From JBMDXK01 sp048594375 (lineage in GTDB: Bacteria > Pseudomonadota > Alphaproteobacteria > Rhizobiales > Methylopilaceae), in the NCBI GenBank assembly GCA_048594375.1, contig JBMDXK010000039.1, positions 1 to 51,122 of the forward strand: 51,122 nt of DNA, written 5' to 3'. The notes under the pieces were generated by a model that was given only the letters and a program-made list of their open reading frames with translations, searched no databases and was not told the DNA's origin. A program made the position numbers and the translations under genes. This document shows positions 17,282 through 26,166 of the stretch, one piece after another. Each line of letters begins with the position of its first letter. The stretch's first letter is position 1.

Positions 17282-19093
17282 ATGGCCGCCCCCCTACTCT
17301 CGTTGCGCAACATTGCACTTTCCACCGGCGGAAAAACCTTGTTTGAAAACGCCAACCTCACGGTAGGCGAAGGTGAGCGCCTGTGTCTTGTGGGGCGTAA
17401 TGGAACAGGAAAATCCACCTTCCTAAAAATTGCTGCTGGCCTTATCGAGCCAGACAAAGGCGAGCGGGTCATGCAGTCAGGCACCACTATCCGCTATCTA
17501 CCACAAGAGCCCGATCTTTCGGGTTTTGCCAACACCTTAGCTTATGTTGAAGCCGGTCTTGGCCCTATGGACGACCATTACCGCGCCCAGATGCTGCTGG
17601 AATCTCTTGGCCTCACAGGACAGGAAGACCCGCACACCCTTTCGGGCGGAGAAGCCCGCCGCTGCGCATTGGCGCGCACTCTTGCGCCGGAACCGGATAT
17701 TCTGCTGCTGGACGAACCTACCAACCACCTTGATTTACCAATTATCGAATGGCTGGAAAGCGAACTGCAAGGCAGCCGCTCGGCTTATGTGCTGATTAGC
17801 CATGACCGCCGCTTTTTAGAAAAACTCGCACGCTCTACTCTCTGGCTGGATCGTGGGCATATCCGCCGTATGGAACAAGGTTTCGGCGCGTTTGAAGGCT
17901 GGCGTGACACCGTGCTGGAACAGGAAGAAATAGAACAGCACAAGCTGGAACGCAAAATTGCCATGGAAGAAGACTGGCTGCGTTACGGTGTAACCGCACG
18001 GCGCAAACGCAACGTACGCCGTCTGGGTCAGCTGCATAGCTTGCGGCAGGAAAAGCGTGAACATCAGGGCCCTCAAGGCGGCGTAAAACTGGCAGCCAAT
18101 GAAAGCGAAACATCCGGCAAAATGGTGTTTGAAGCCAAGAATATCTTCTTTGGCTATGAAGGCCGTCCGATTGTGCAGGGCTTTTCCACCCGCATCACCC
18201 GCGGCGACCGCGTGGCACTGGTTGGCCCCAACGGCGCAGGAAAAACAACCTTGCTGAAACTGCTCACCGGCGTTCTTGCGCCCGATAGCGGTTTTGTACG
18301 ACAAGGCAAAAATGTGGATATGGCCACACTGGATCAAGGCCGCGTCAAACTTGACCCGAACTCCACCCTCATTGAATCCATCTCGGCAGGCAATGGCGAA
18401 ACCATCACCATCAATGGCCAGAACCGCCATATTATGGGTTACATGAAAGACTTTTTGTTTTCGCCCGATCAGGCCAACGCCTCTGTGAGCATTTTATCCG
18501 GTGGCGAACGTGGCCGTCTGCTGCTGGCACGGGCGCTGTCTTTGCCATCCAACGTGATGGTGCTAGACGAACCTACCAACGACCTTGATCTTGAAACGCT
18601 CGACCTCTTGCAAGAGCTGATTACCGATTATCCTGGCACTGTGCTTCTGGTCAGCCATGACCGTGATTTCATCGACCGCGTGGCCACATCCACGATTGTG
18701 TTTGAAGGCAATGCTGTCTGGCGGGAATATCCGGGTGGCTATACTGACAGCGTTAACCAGCGCGGCAAGGGTGTGGAAACCCGTGCAAAACCGGCTCAGG
18801 AGAAATCAGCACCCAAATCGACCCACATAACCTCAGAAAAGAAAGCACAACCCAAAAGCAAACTTTCCCAGAAAGAAAGCTATGCACTGCAAAGTCTGCC
18901 CAAGCAAATGGAAAAGCTGCAAGCCGACATCACCGCATTGCAAGCAAAACTCGATGCGCCGGATCTTTACACCAAAGACCCTGCCCTGTTTGCTAAAACC
19001 GCAGAGGCCATCACCAGAGCACAAGCCGAACTGGCCGCGTGTGAAGAACAATGGCTGGAGCTGGAAATGCTACGCGAAGAGTTGGAGGGTTAA
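17282..19093 (+). CDS. ABC-F family ATPase (Uup-like)
   Basis: 603 residues from the ATG at 17282, with AGGA 9-12 bases upstream. Two ABC cassettes without membrane helices: Walker A GRNGTGKST, signature LSGGEARR and Walker B LLLDEPTNHLD in the first; GPNGAGKTT, LSGGERGR and MVLDEPTNDLD in the second. A linker of about 80 charged residues between them is the arm that enters the ribosomal E site. The C-terminal 90 residues are a Lys/Ala-rich linker plus a coiled coil (LPKQMEKLQADITALQAKL), typical of Uup. ABC-F proteins act on stalled ribosomes. It leads an apparent operon with rsmC and rsuA, both rRNA modifiers, which fits a ribosome role. Confidence 0.88.
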   Translation: MAAPLLSLRNIALSTGGKTLFENANLTVGEGERLCLVGRNGTGKSTFLKIAAGLIEPDKGERVMQSGTTIRYLPQEPDLSGFANTLAYVEAGLGPMDDHYRAQMLLESLGLTGQEDPHTLSGGEARRCALARTLAPEPDILLLDEPTNHLDLPIIEWLESELQGSRSAYVLISHDRRFLEKLARSTLWLDRGHIRRMEQGFGAFEGWRDTVLEQEEIEQHKLERKIAMEEDWLRYGVTARRKRNVRRLGQLHSLRQEKREHQGPQGGVKLAANESETSGKMVFEAKNIFFGYEGRPIVQGFSTRITRGDRVALVGPNGAGKTTLLKLLTGVLAPDSGFVRQGKNVDMATLDQGRVKLDPNSTLIESISAGNGETITINGQNRHIMGYMKDFLFSPDQANASVSILSGGERGRLLLARALSLPSNVMVLDEPTNDLDLETLDLLQELITDYPGTVLLVSHDRDFIDRVATSTIVFEGNAVWREYPGGYTDSVNQRGKGVETRAKPAQEKSAPKSTHITSEKKAQPKSKLSQKESYALQSLPKQMEKLQADITALQAKLDAPDLYTKDPALFAKTAEAITRAQAELAACEEQWLELEMLREELEG

Positions 19094-19095
19094 AC

Positions 19096-20007
19096 ATGAA
19101 TTCACCAACGCATGGTCTTTATGGCCTTCCTCCCCGCGCTCTCCATGACACTCCCACAGATGCGGTGCAGTTCTCGCCTTTGGAACCGCCTCATGCGCAT
19201 GTTTTGGAAGAATGCCCGCCCGGAAGCATGGAAGCCATGACTGTGCAGGCACCACAAGGCACTCTAGAACGTCGGTACACGCTGGCACTGGCACTCAGAG
19301 CATTGCAGCCCGATGGGGTTTTGTATGGAATAGCCCCCAAAGACAAAGGCGGCCTCCGCCTGCGCAAAGAGCTGGAAAGCTTTGGCTGCACCGTGGTGGA
19401 AGAAGCCCGAATGCATCACCGAATCTGCACGGCCAAGCGGCCTGAGATGCTCTTGAGTTGTGAAGAAGCGATCGCAGCCGGTGCCATGCAGCAAACATCT
19501 GCCCATGGTCTCTGGGCGCAACCCGGCATATTTGCATGGAACCAGCTTGATGCAGGCAGCGCACTGCTTTTATCCTATTTGCCGCCTCTTGCCGGTGAAG
19601 GCGCTGATCTGGGCTGCGGCATCGGCCATCTGGCGCTCAAAGTGCTGTCATCACCCCGTGTTACCGGCCTCCACCTTGTGGATCTGGATCGCCGCGCCAT
19701 TGAAGCCGCCAAGCGCAATATTCACGATCCGCGCGCGCGTTTTCTGTGGGAAGATGCCCGCAAAGCAACGCTTTCAAACCTCGATTTTATTGTCATGAAT
19801 CCGCCCTTTCATGACAAAGGCATCGAAGACCGCACCTTGGGGCAAGCCTTTGTCACCAAGGCCGCCCAAAGCCTGAAAAGAGGAGGTGTCCTCTGGCTCA
19901 CGGCCAATCGGCATCTGCCCTATGAAGACATTCTCAAAGAACAGTTCACCCGCTTTGCATTGAAAAATCAAGCAAACGGCTATAAAATATACGAGGCTAT
20001 CCGATGA
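19096..20007 (+). CDS. rsmC: RsmC-like 16S rRNA guanine-N2 methyltransferase
   Basis: 303 residues from the ATG at 19096, two bases after the ABC-F stop, with GGAGGG about 6 bases upstream. The N-terminal half is the degenerate methyltransferase-like domain of RsmC. The C-terminal half is the catalytic Rossmann domain, with the SAM-binding GADLGCGIGHLALKVL, the LVDLDRRAIEAAKRN acidic loop, and the base-contacting NPPF motif (MNPPFHDKG). E. coli RsmC methylates G1207 of 16S rRNA. The gene ends in an ATGA overlap with rsuA. RlmG, the 23S counterpart, is the alternative but is usually longer. Confidence 0.82.
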   Translation: MNSPTHGLYGLPPRALHDTPTDAVQFSPLEPPHAHVLEECPPGSMEAMTVQAPQGTLERRYTLALALRALQPDGVLYGIAPKDKGGLRLRKELESFGCTVVEEARMHHRICTAKRPEMLLSCEEAIAAGAMQQTSAHGLWAQPGIFAWNQLDAGSALLLSYLPPLAGEGADLGCGIGHLALKVLSSPRVTGLHLVDLDRRAIEAAKRNIHDPRARFLWEDARKATLSNLDFIVMNPPFHDKGIEDRTLGQAFVTKAAQSLKRGGVLWLTANRHLPYEDILKEQFTRFALKNQANGYKIYEAIR

Positions 20008-20744
20008 AATACCCCGTCTCCCGTCTCGATAAGTTATTGTCAAATATGGGTTATGGCTCCCGCCGAGAGGTGCAGGGGCTGATCTATTCAGGCGCTGTGG
20101 TACTGGATGACGAGGTTATCGAATTTCCGGAACAACGCATTTATGTAAAGCCGGATTTACAAGACCGCATGACGGTGAAAGGTGAACAACTTGATCCGAT
20201 CAACGGCATGATTGTGATGCTGCATAAACCTTCCGGTGTAACCTGCTCTACCCGCAAGGAAGAAGCCCCACTGGTATCCGGCCTGTTGCCGCCTCGCTGG
20301 CGCGAGCGCCAACCTGCCTTATCAACTGTAGGACGTCTCGATAAAGAAACTTCCGGTCTGCTGCTTTTCACGGATGACGGTCAATTGCTGCACCGCATCA
20401 TTTCCCCTAAAAGCCATGTACCGAAACGCTACCGCGTCACACTGGATCGTCCACTCAACGGCACCGAAGCGGAAAAACTGGCCGCCGGCACGCTCATGTT
20501 GGACAGCGAAGAAAAACCGCTGCTGCCAGTAGAGATGGAAATACTGGGAGATAAAGAAGTCTTTGTCACGCTGCATGAAGGCCGCTACCATCAGGTGCGC
20601 CGCATGTTTGCGGCTCTAGGCAACCATGTTGTGGCTCTGCACCGCGACCGGGTGGGAGCACTCGACCTGCCGAAAGATTTATCAGCCGGAGAACTGCGTA
20701 TCCTAAACGATGAACAACGCGCACTGATTTTTGCTGCGCAATAA
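20004..20744 (+). CDS. rsuA: rRNA pseudouridine synthase, RsuA/RluB/E/F family
   Basis: 246 residues. An S4 RNA-binding domain occupies residues 4-50 (SRLDKLLSNMGYGSRREVQ), followed by the catalytic domain with the motif GRLDKETSGLLLFT carrying the nucleophilic Asp113, and the late motifs KRYRVTLDRPL and LHEGRYHQVRRMFAALGNHV. It isomerises a uridine in ribosomal RNA; the S4 domain and length fit RsuA (16S U516) best, though RluE/RluF-like specificity cannot be excluded. The start overlaps the rsmC stop as ATGA. Confidence 0.8.
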   Translation: MKYPVSRLDKLLSNMGYGSRREVQGLIYSGAVVLDDEVIEFPEQRIYVKPDLQDRMTVKGEQLDPINGMIVMLHKPSGVTCSTRKEEAPLVSGLLPPRWRERQPALSTVGRLDKETSGLLLFTDDGQLLHRIISPKSHVPKRYRVTLDRPLNGTEAEKLAAGTLMLDSEEKPLLPVEMEILGDKEVFVTLHEGRYHQVRRMFAALGNHVVALHRDRVGALDLPKDLSAGELRILNDEQRALIFAAQ

Positions 20745-20762
20745 AAACAGGGGTGGAGCCGA

Positions 20763-20782
20763 TAAAAAATGCCCGAAAGCAT
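20763..20782 (-). terminator. Weak intrinsic terminator after rpoH
   Basis: On the minus strand, ATGCT-TTCG-GGCAT (20782-20769) forms a 5-bp stem with a UUCG tetraloop, closed by a U-G pair and followed by a run of T (to 20764). It lies about 33 bases past the rpoH stop, between convergent genes. The stem is short, so efficiency is uncertain. Confidence 0.45.
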
Positions 20783-20814
20783 CCGGTATTCATAATATGC
20801 GAAGGTGTAAAACA

Positions 20815-21720
20815 TTACGCCACAGGAGCGGGTAACGCTTTCACAGGGGCGCTAATGGCCGCAATATTCTGCTGCACCGCTTCCTGAATTTTCTCGAATG
20901 CCCGTACTTCAATCTGGCGCACACGCTCCCGGCTGATGCCAAACTCTTCGGAAAGAGCTTCCAGAGTTATCGGGTCATCTTCCAGACGGCGTGCAATAAA
21001 AATCCGGCGCTCACGATCGTTCAAAACGTTCAATGCATCTTTCAAGGCATGATGCCGATTCTGACGTTCCTCTGTTTCCATGAGGAAAGTTTCTTGACTA
21101 TCGGTATCATCCACCAGCCAGTCTTGCCATTCGCTTGCGCCATCTTCTTCCCGCACCTGCGCATTCAGCGAAGCATCACCAGAAAGACGGCGATTCATAG
21201 CAACCACGTCATCTTCCGGTACACCAAGATCCGTTGCAATTTTTTTGACCTGATCGGGACGTAAATCCCCTTCATCCAAAGCGGAAATCTCGCTTTTGGC
21301 ACGGCGAAGATTGAAAAACAGTTTTTTCTGGTTCGCGGTTGTGCCGATTTTCACCAGCGACCACGAGCGCAAAATATATTCCTGAATAGATGCCTTGATC
21401 CACCACATAGCATAAGTAGCCAACCGAAAGCCTTTCTCAGGCTCAAAGCGTTTGACCGCCTGCATCAGACCAATATTGCCTTCTGAAATGACTTCACCGA
21501 TGGGCAGCCCATACCCGCGATACCCCATAGCAATTTTGGCCACAAGTTTCAGATGGCTGGTCACCAGTTCGTGCGCAGCATCGCGATCATTGTGCTCGCG
21601 CCAACGCTTGGCAAGCATATATTCCTGCTCGGGCGCCAACATCGGCAGTTTACGAATATCGTTCAGATACCGCGCAATACCTTGGTCACTCACAGATACA
21701 GGAAGCGCTTTATGCGCCAT
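20815..21720 (-). CDS. rpoH: RNA polymerase heat-shock sigma factor RpoH (sigma-32)
   Basis: 301 residues from the ATG at 21720, preceded by GGAGG 7-11 bases upstream. Sigma-70 family regions are in order: region 1.2 ARYLNDIRKLPMLAPEQEY, region 2 with LVTSHLKLVAKIAMGYRGYG, the EGNIGLMQAVKRFEP core-binding helix and the -10-reading FRLATYAMWWIKASIQEYI, the RpoH box with TTANQKKLFFNLRR, and region 4 with FGISRERVRQIEVRAFEKI. It directs transcription of chaperone and protease genes after heat or oxidative stress. Many alphaproteobacteria carry two rpoH copies; which one this is cannot be said. Its usual upstream neighbour rluD is separated here by an orphan gene on the other strand. Confidence 0.93.
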   Translation of the reverse strand: MAHKALPVSVSDQGIARYLNDIRKLPMLAPEQEYMLAKRWREHNDRDAAHELVTSHLKLVAKIAMGYRGYGLPIGEVISEGNIGLMQAVKRFEPEKGFRLATYAMWWIKASIQEYILRSWSLVKIGTTANQKKLFFNLRRAKSEISALDEGDLRPDQVKKIATDLGVPEDDVVAMNRRLSGDASLNAQVREEDGASEWQDWLVDDTDSQETFLMETEERQNRHHALKDALNVLNDRERRIFIARRLEDDPITLEALSEEFGISRERVRQIEVRAFEKIQEAVQQNIAAISAPVKALPAPVA

Positions 21721-21967
21721 AGGCTCACCCTCCTCGTATAATAATGTGCGACAATATAATCGCCGAGTATGGAAAAAGAAAGACCGAAATATTAATGTTA
21801 CCCCCAAATCAACGAATAGAACCCCTTTTTGTTCCCGAATGCTCGCTTTCGCAGGCCAGAACAATAATCATTTTAAAAACCGGTTTTAAAACAGTAAAAA
21901 ATTTATAAATTGAGAAAAATATGAATAATTTTTTTATAAATTTTAAAATTAAAAAAGAGTAAAATAA

Positions 21968-22537
21968 ATGAAAATTGATGGACAAAGCAAATCGATCGTT
22001 CTACCGAAAAAAGAAAATTTTGATTTTTCAACATCGCTTCAAAAACAGAATGAACTTGGCACTCAAAATTTTCGCGGATTTTCTTTTGGAAGAAAGACAC
22101 ATCCCCCACAGGCGACTCCCTCTCTTCCAGCAGTACCTTCTGCTGAGAATCTGCCGCCCAGTGGTGGGGAGTTTGAACGTCCTTCCTTTTCAAAAGAGCC
22201 TACTCTTGTCAGTCCCTCTCATGGCAGCACTGACACTACCCCAACGACAACGCCGCCAATATCTCGAAACACTTCAAGCTTAAGCCTTCAACAATATTTT
22301 CCTAGTAAGCCGAGTTCTGAAAACCGCCTTATTGTTTCTGGTGATGGCAGGAATATTAGCTTCACAAGAAATCCAACCCCAAAAGAACGTTTAGAAGCCA
22401 TTCTCGGGACTGGAACTCCGGAAGAACAAGCGGCAAGAAAAGATAATTTTGATTCGGAATTAAATTCATATGTTGAACAAGAAGGTGCAAAACACGGGGT
22501 TCCAAATCGAATTCCTAAAAATTCTAACAAAGAATAA
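21968..22537 (+). CDS. Orphan Pro/Ser/Thr-rich protein, unknown function
   Basis: 189 residues, no signal peptide and no membrane helix. The first 110 residues are low-complexity and probably disordered (HPPQATPSLPAVPSAE, STDTTPTTTPPIS, then Ser-rich); the last 70 are charged and may be helical (NPTPKERLEAILG, EEQAARKDNF). No family recognised. The upstream 60 bases are extremely AT-rich, and the ATG at 21968 has only AAGAG as a possible ribosome site. The gene sits on the plus strand between rluD and rpoH, which usually lie next to each other in this order, so it is likely a later insertion. Base composition is lower in GC than its flanks. Confidence 0.65.
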   Translation: MKIDGQSKSIVLPKKENFDFSTSLQKQNELGTQNFRGFSFGRKTHPPQATPSLPAVPSAENLPPSGGEFERPSFSKEPTLVSPSHGSTDTTPTTTPPISRNTSSLSLQQYFPSKPSSENRLIVSGDGRNISFTRNPTPKERLEAILGTGTPEEQAARKDNFDSELNSYVEQEGAKHGVPNRIPKNSNKE

Positions 22538-22698
22538 AATTATATAGCTATAGTGGCTTCAATTAAGAAATTTACATGAAACCACTGTAAATTATATTTT
22601 TTAAGCAATTTTATTTACGCTGACCAGTGACAAAGTTGAGCAGTATAAACTTTTGATGAAATTGCTATAAATCGATAAAGTAAATGTGTATAATGCAG

Positions 22699-22725
22699 AA
22701 CGCATGATTATTTTAATCATGCGTT
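22699..22725. terminator. 12-bp perfect hairpin between convergent genes
   Basis: AACGCATGATTA (22699-22710) and TAATCATGCGTT (22714-22725) pair perfectly around a 3-base loop. It sits between the 3' ends of the orphan gene (plus) and rluD (minus). No T-run follows on either strand, so it may stabilise 3' ends or act as a bidirectional terminator of low certainty. Confidence 0.5.
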
Positions 22726-22747
22726 CCCTACTTTCGTAAATAAATAT

Positions 22748-23749
22748 TCACATCTGTGCGAGAATTGCAATCAGCTTTTGCAGATCATTGGGCAGTGCGC
22801 TTTCAAAATGCATTTCTTCTTCTGTAGCGGGATGCGCAAAAGAAAGCGAGCGGGCGTGCAAGGCTTGCCTGTGCAGCGCGTTCACTGCTTCTTGAGCTTG
22901 CGGCGGCAGTTTTCTGATTTTTGACGCAAAGCCTGTGCCGTAGGTTGAATCACCCAGCAGGGGATGGCCAATATGTGCCATATGCACACGGATCTGGTGG
23001 GTACGGCCTGTTTCAAGCTTGCATTCAATCAACGATACAAACGGCTTGCCTTCCAGTGCAAAAGTTTGCACTACCTGCCAATGGGTAACAGCATCACGGC
23101 CTTTTCCCGGTTTGCACACCGCTATTTTCTCGCGGTTGCGCGGATCACGATCCAGCGGTGCATCCACCGTGTTATAAGGACGGGATGGCACTCCCCAGAC
23201 CAGTGCATAATAGCGCCGGTCAAGGCAGCCGGTTTTGCCATGATCGGCAAATTGTTTTTGCAAGTGGTGATGCGCATGGTCATTCTTGGCTACCACCAGC
23301 AAGCCGGAGGTATCCTTATCAATACGATGCACAATCCCCGGCCGTTCCACGCCACCAATGCCTGAGAGGCTGCCTTTGCAATGTGCCAGCAGTGCATTGA
23401 CCAGCGTACCGCTCCAGTTGCCCGCGCCGGGATGCACCACCAGACCTGCTGGCTTGTCCAGCACCAGAAGATGTTCATCTTCATAAACAATATCCAGAGG
23501 AATGTCTTCTGCTAGTGGCGTTGCAGGCTCCGGCGGCGGAACTTCAAGAGTAACTTTTAAACCCTCACGCGCACCAGCGCCAGGATCAAGGCAAATCTCG
23601 CCATCAAGACATACCTTGCCTGCACGGATCAAAGCCTGTATGCGTGTTCGGGAGAAATCAGGCAAGGCCAGAGCCAGAGCCCGATCAAGACGTAAACCTG
23701 TTGCTTCCTCAGGAAGTATAGCCTCATGGTAAGTAGTAGCAATGGACAT
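22748..23749 (-). CDS. rluD: 23S rRNA pseudouridine synthase RluD
   Basis: 333 residues from the ATG at 23749. An S4 domain at residues 16-70 (GLRLDRALALALPDFSRTR) precedes the RluA-type catalytic domain: LLVLDKPAGLVVHPGAGN, catalytic Asp144 in HRIDKDTSGLLVVAKN, RRYYALVWG and the tail motif TGRTHQIRVHMAHIGHPLLGD. RluD makes pseudouridines in helix 69 of 23S rRNA (1911, 1915, 1917 in E. coli). The start codon shares a CATG palindrome with a candidate start of the divergent membrane protein gene, and no clear Shine-Dalgarno is visible. A longer frame to 23842 runs antisense through that neighbour and is rejected. Confidence 0.88.
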   Translation of the reverse strand: MSIATTYHEAILPEEATGLRLDRALALALPDFSRTRIQALIRAGKVCLDGEICLDPGAGAREGLKVTLEVPPPEPATPLAEDIPLDIVYEDEHLLVLDKPAGLVVHPGAGNWSGTLVNALLAHCKGSLSGIGGVERPGIVHRIDKDTSGLLVVAKNDHAHHHLQKQFADHGKTGCLDRRYYALVWGVPSRPYNTVDAPLDRDPRNREKIAVCKPGKGRDAVTHWQVVQTFALEGKPFVSLIECKLETGRTHQIRVHMAHIGHPLLGDSTYGTGFASKIRKLPPQAQEAVNALHRQALHARSLSFAHPATEEEMHFESALPNDLQKLIAILAQM

Positions 23750-24113
23750 GGATAAACCCGAAGTAACGCTCAGCCCTGAACAGCAAGCTCTTCTGCGAAA
23801 AGTAAGGGTGTTTTCGCTCATCGCCATCGGTACGCTGTGCATTGGGATAATGACATTTTTGTCAGTGATTGTTTATCGCATTGCAGCACCAAAAGATACA
23901 CCTCTTTTTCAACAAAAAACCGCTGCACTCACCGCTCCACTGCCCCACCGGCTTTTTCCGGAAGGATTACGCATTTTGCAGGTGGTACCTTATGAAAACC
24001 GCGTCTATGTGACACTGGAACGCCCCGATGGCCGCCATGAACTTCTGGTTTTGGACGCAGAAACACTGCAATCAGGCGATGACGAAGGGCTGGAAAAAAG
24101 CTCTATCCCCTAA
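23742..24113 (+). CDS. Small single-pass membrane protein (DUF6476-like)
   Basis: 123 residues (121 if the second ATG at 23748 is used). A polar N-terminus (SPEQQALLRKVRV) is followed by one transmembrane helix (residues 24-46, FSLIAIGTLCIGIMTFLSVIVY) and a short domain ending in RVYVTLERPDGRHELLVLDAETL. This matches small proteins found next to rluD in Hyphomicrobiales, annotated DUF6476; the domain name is from memory. The start overlaps the rluD start on the other strand, and the stop interlocks with the cheR stop in CTAA (24110-24113). Function unknown. Confidence 0.68.
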   Translation: MDMDKPEVTLSPEQQALLRKVRVFSLIAIGTLCIGIMTFLSVIVYRIAAPKDTPLFQQKTAALTAPLPHRLFPEGLRILQVVPYENRVYVTLERPDGRHELLVLDAETLQSGDDEGLEKSSIP

Positions 24114-24964
24114 CGGATTGCAGCGATAGGCGTTTTCGCTGCAACGGATATCTTCTGCATGGGCTGGTAAAGGCCGCGCTTCTGGGGGTGGGTGGCAAAA
24201 TTATCTGTAAGACCAATCATGGTTTCTGCCGCTCCCAGCATGAGATAGCCATCGGAACGCAGTTGCTTTGCCATACGGTTCAAAACCTTGATCTTGTTAA
24301 GATTGTTAAAATAAATCAGCACATTGCGACAGAAAATAACATCAAACGTGCCAAGCATCGCAAATTCATGCAACAGATTGCACTGGCGGAAGCGCACCAT
24401 GGCTTTAATCTCTGGCTTGACCTGCCACATATCCCCCACCTGATCGAAATACTTCACCAGCAGCTGTATCGGTAAGCCACGCTGGACATCAAACTGGGTA
24501 TAGGTGGCTGCTTGCGCCGTTTTCAAAATAGCATCTGACAGATCGGTTGCAAGAATTTCAATGCGCCACCCGGCAAGCTGCGCTTGTTTTTCTTTCAACA
24601 ACATGGCCAGAGAATAAGGCTCTTGCCCCGTTGAACAAGCCGCTGACCAGATACGCAAGGTTTTTTCATTGCGGCGCGCTTGCAGCAACGAGGGCAGCAT
24701 TATTTCTGTAAAGGCTTCAAACGGTGCCTTATCCCGAAAAAAGAAAGTTTCGTGGGTAGCCATTGCTTCCACAATTTCTGTTTCCAGTGCAGGATTGCGC
24801 CCCTGATGCAATTTATGGATAAGCGCTTCCAGCGTGTCCAGCTTGTGACGCCGCGCGATGGGCAACAAGCGGCTCTCAATCAGATAGGTTTTATCACCCG
24901 TCAGCGCTAAGCCAGATTTTTCCTGAAGAAAAGCAATGAGAAAATCACATTCCAGTTTATTCAT
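24110..24964 (-). CDS. cheR: Chemotaxis protein methyltransferase CheR
   Basis: 284 residues from the ATG at 24964, which overlaps the cheB stop as ATGA. CheR methylates glutamates of chemoreceptors using SAM. The N-terminal helical domain (LIAFLQEKSGLALTGDKTYL) is followed by the catalytic domain: RDKAPFEAFTEIMLPSLL, the SAM-binding WSAACSTGQEPYSLAMLL, LATDLSDAIL, and the FCRNVLIYFNN motif. The length is standard for CheR. Last gene of the chemotaxis operon. Confidence 0.92.
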   Translation of the reverse strand: MNKLECDFLIAFLQEKSGLALTGDKTYLIESRLLPIARRHKLDTLEALIHKLHQGRNPALETEIVEAMATHETFFFRDKAPFEAFTEIMLPSLLQARRNEKTLRIWSAACSTGQEPYSLAMLLKEKQAQLAGWRIEILATDLSDAILKTAQAATYTQFDVQRGLPIQLLVKYFDQVGDMWQVKPEIKAMVRFRQCNLLHEFAMLGTFDVIFCRNVLIYFNNLNKIKVLNRMAKQLRSDGYLMLGAAETMIGLTDNFATHPQKRGLYQPMQKISVAAKTPIAAIR

Positions 24965-26127
24965 GGGCGCTCTCCCAACACCACTTTCTTCATAGCACCA
25001 GCAATAGATTGCAAAGGGAGTACCGCAGCAGCAGCCCCTTGTTGCACCGTGGCACCAGGCATCCCCCACACCACAGAAGACTGTTCATCCTGAGCTATAA
25101 TGCTCCCTCCAGCCTGGGCAATATCCAGCGCTCCTTTGGATCCATCACTGCCCATACCCGTAAGTACCGCGCCTAAAATTGCAGAACCATAGACTGCAAT
25201 CGCGGATTGGAACAAGGGATCAACCGCAGGGCGGCAATAATTTATGGGCGGATCATCCGAAAGGGCAACCACCGGCTTTCCATCAGCCTGAACTATCCGC
25301 ATATGCTTGCCTCCGGGCGCCACATAGATATGGCCGGGCAAAATAGCATCCCCGTGCTGCGGCTCTTTGGAAGGCAATCCGGACACGCGATGCAGATGCT
25401 CTGCAAGAATAGTCGTAAAACCAACCGGCATATGTTGGGTAATCAACAGAGGTATGCGCGGCAGAATATCTTTAAGACCCTCAACAACCTGCGCCAATGC
25501 TTGCGGACCACCCGTTGAAGAGCCAATCAACATCACACGGGGACGCACAGCAGAAAAGGAACGCAATTTATAAGATGCAGGCGTTGCGGAAGTGGTTGGT
25601 TTTAGCGGTAGCGGGGTTGCAGAAGCTGGCTTCACAAGTCTGTCGCTTATGGCCGCTTTACTGCGCCTACGGCTTTGCACCCGCAGCCCCAGCGCGCGGG
25701 CGCGGGTCACCAGTTCCCGCCGATAATCTTCTGCATTCATCATGCCTGTACCCGCGCTGGAGGGCTTAGCCATACAGTCAGCGGCTCCCAGAGACAGGCA
25801 TTTCATCGTCAGTTCGGCATTGCGACGCGTGAGAGTGGAAGCCACTATAATGGCAAGGCCAGGCTGTTTTTCCAAAAGCAGCGGGAGAGTCTCCACACCG
25901 CCCATACCCGGCATTTCAATATCCAGAATAGCCACATCAGGCTTTGCTTCATCAATCCGGCGCAGCGCATCCTCACCACTGTTGCAAGACGCAGCCACAA
26001 CCATGCGCGGCTCATCCTGCAACCATCGGCTGATTAGTCCGCGCACAACCGTTGAGTCATCTATAATCATGACCCGCACCGGCTCACCAGCATCATTTTT
26101 CGCAACAGGGGCAACGGACAAGACCAT
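24961..26127 (-). CDS. cheB: Chemotaxis-specific protein-glutamate methylesterase CheB
   Basis: 388 residues. An N-terminal receiver domain has the phospho-acceptor Asp69 (VAILDIEMPGMGG) and acidic DD pair at 23-24. A Lys/Pro/Ser-rich linker of about 50 residues leads to the methylesterase domain with the catalytic serine in GSSTGGP (201-208 region), His232 in TQHMP and Asp in GMGSDG. CheB removes methyl groups from receptors when phosphorylated by CheA. The ATG at 26127 has only a weak ribosome site. It ends in an ATGA overlap with cheR. Confidence 0.93.
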   Translation of the reverse strand: MVLSVAPVAKNDAGEPVRVMIIDDSTVVRGLISRWLQDEPRMVVAASCNSGEDALRRIDEAKPDVAILDIEMPGMGGVETLPLLLEKQPGLAIIVASTLTRRNAELTMKCLSLGAADCMAKPSSAGTGMMNAEDYRRELVTRARALGLRVQSRRRSKAAISDRLVKPASATPLPLKPTTSATPASYKLRSFSAVRPRVMLIGSSTGGPQALAQVVEGLKDILPRIPLLITQHMPVGFTTILAEHLHRVSGLPSKEPQHGDAILPGHIYVAPGGKHMRIVQADGKPVVALSDDPPINYCRPAVDPLFQSAIAVYGSAILGAVLTGMGSDGSKGALDIAQAGGSIIAQDEQSSVVWGMPGATVQQGAAAAVLPLQSIAGAMKKVVLGERP

Positions 26128-26166
26128 AATGAAAGACTTTCAAGGTGTGGAGTAGAATACAAATGA

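Noticed and set aside
17816..18430. Open frame of 204 codons antisense to the ABC-F gene
   Set aside because: Shadow frame; both ABC cassettes on the plus strand are intact.
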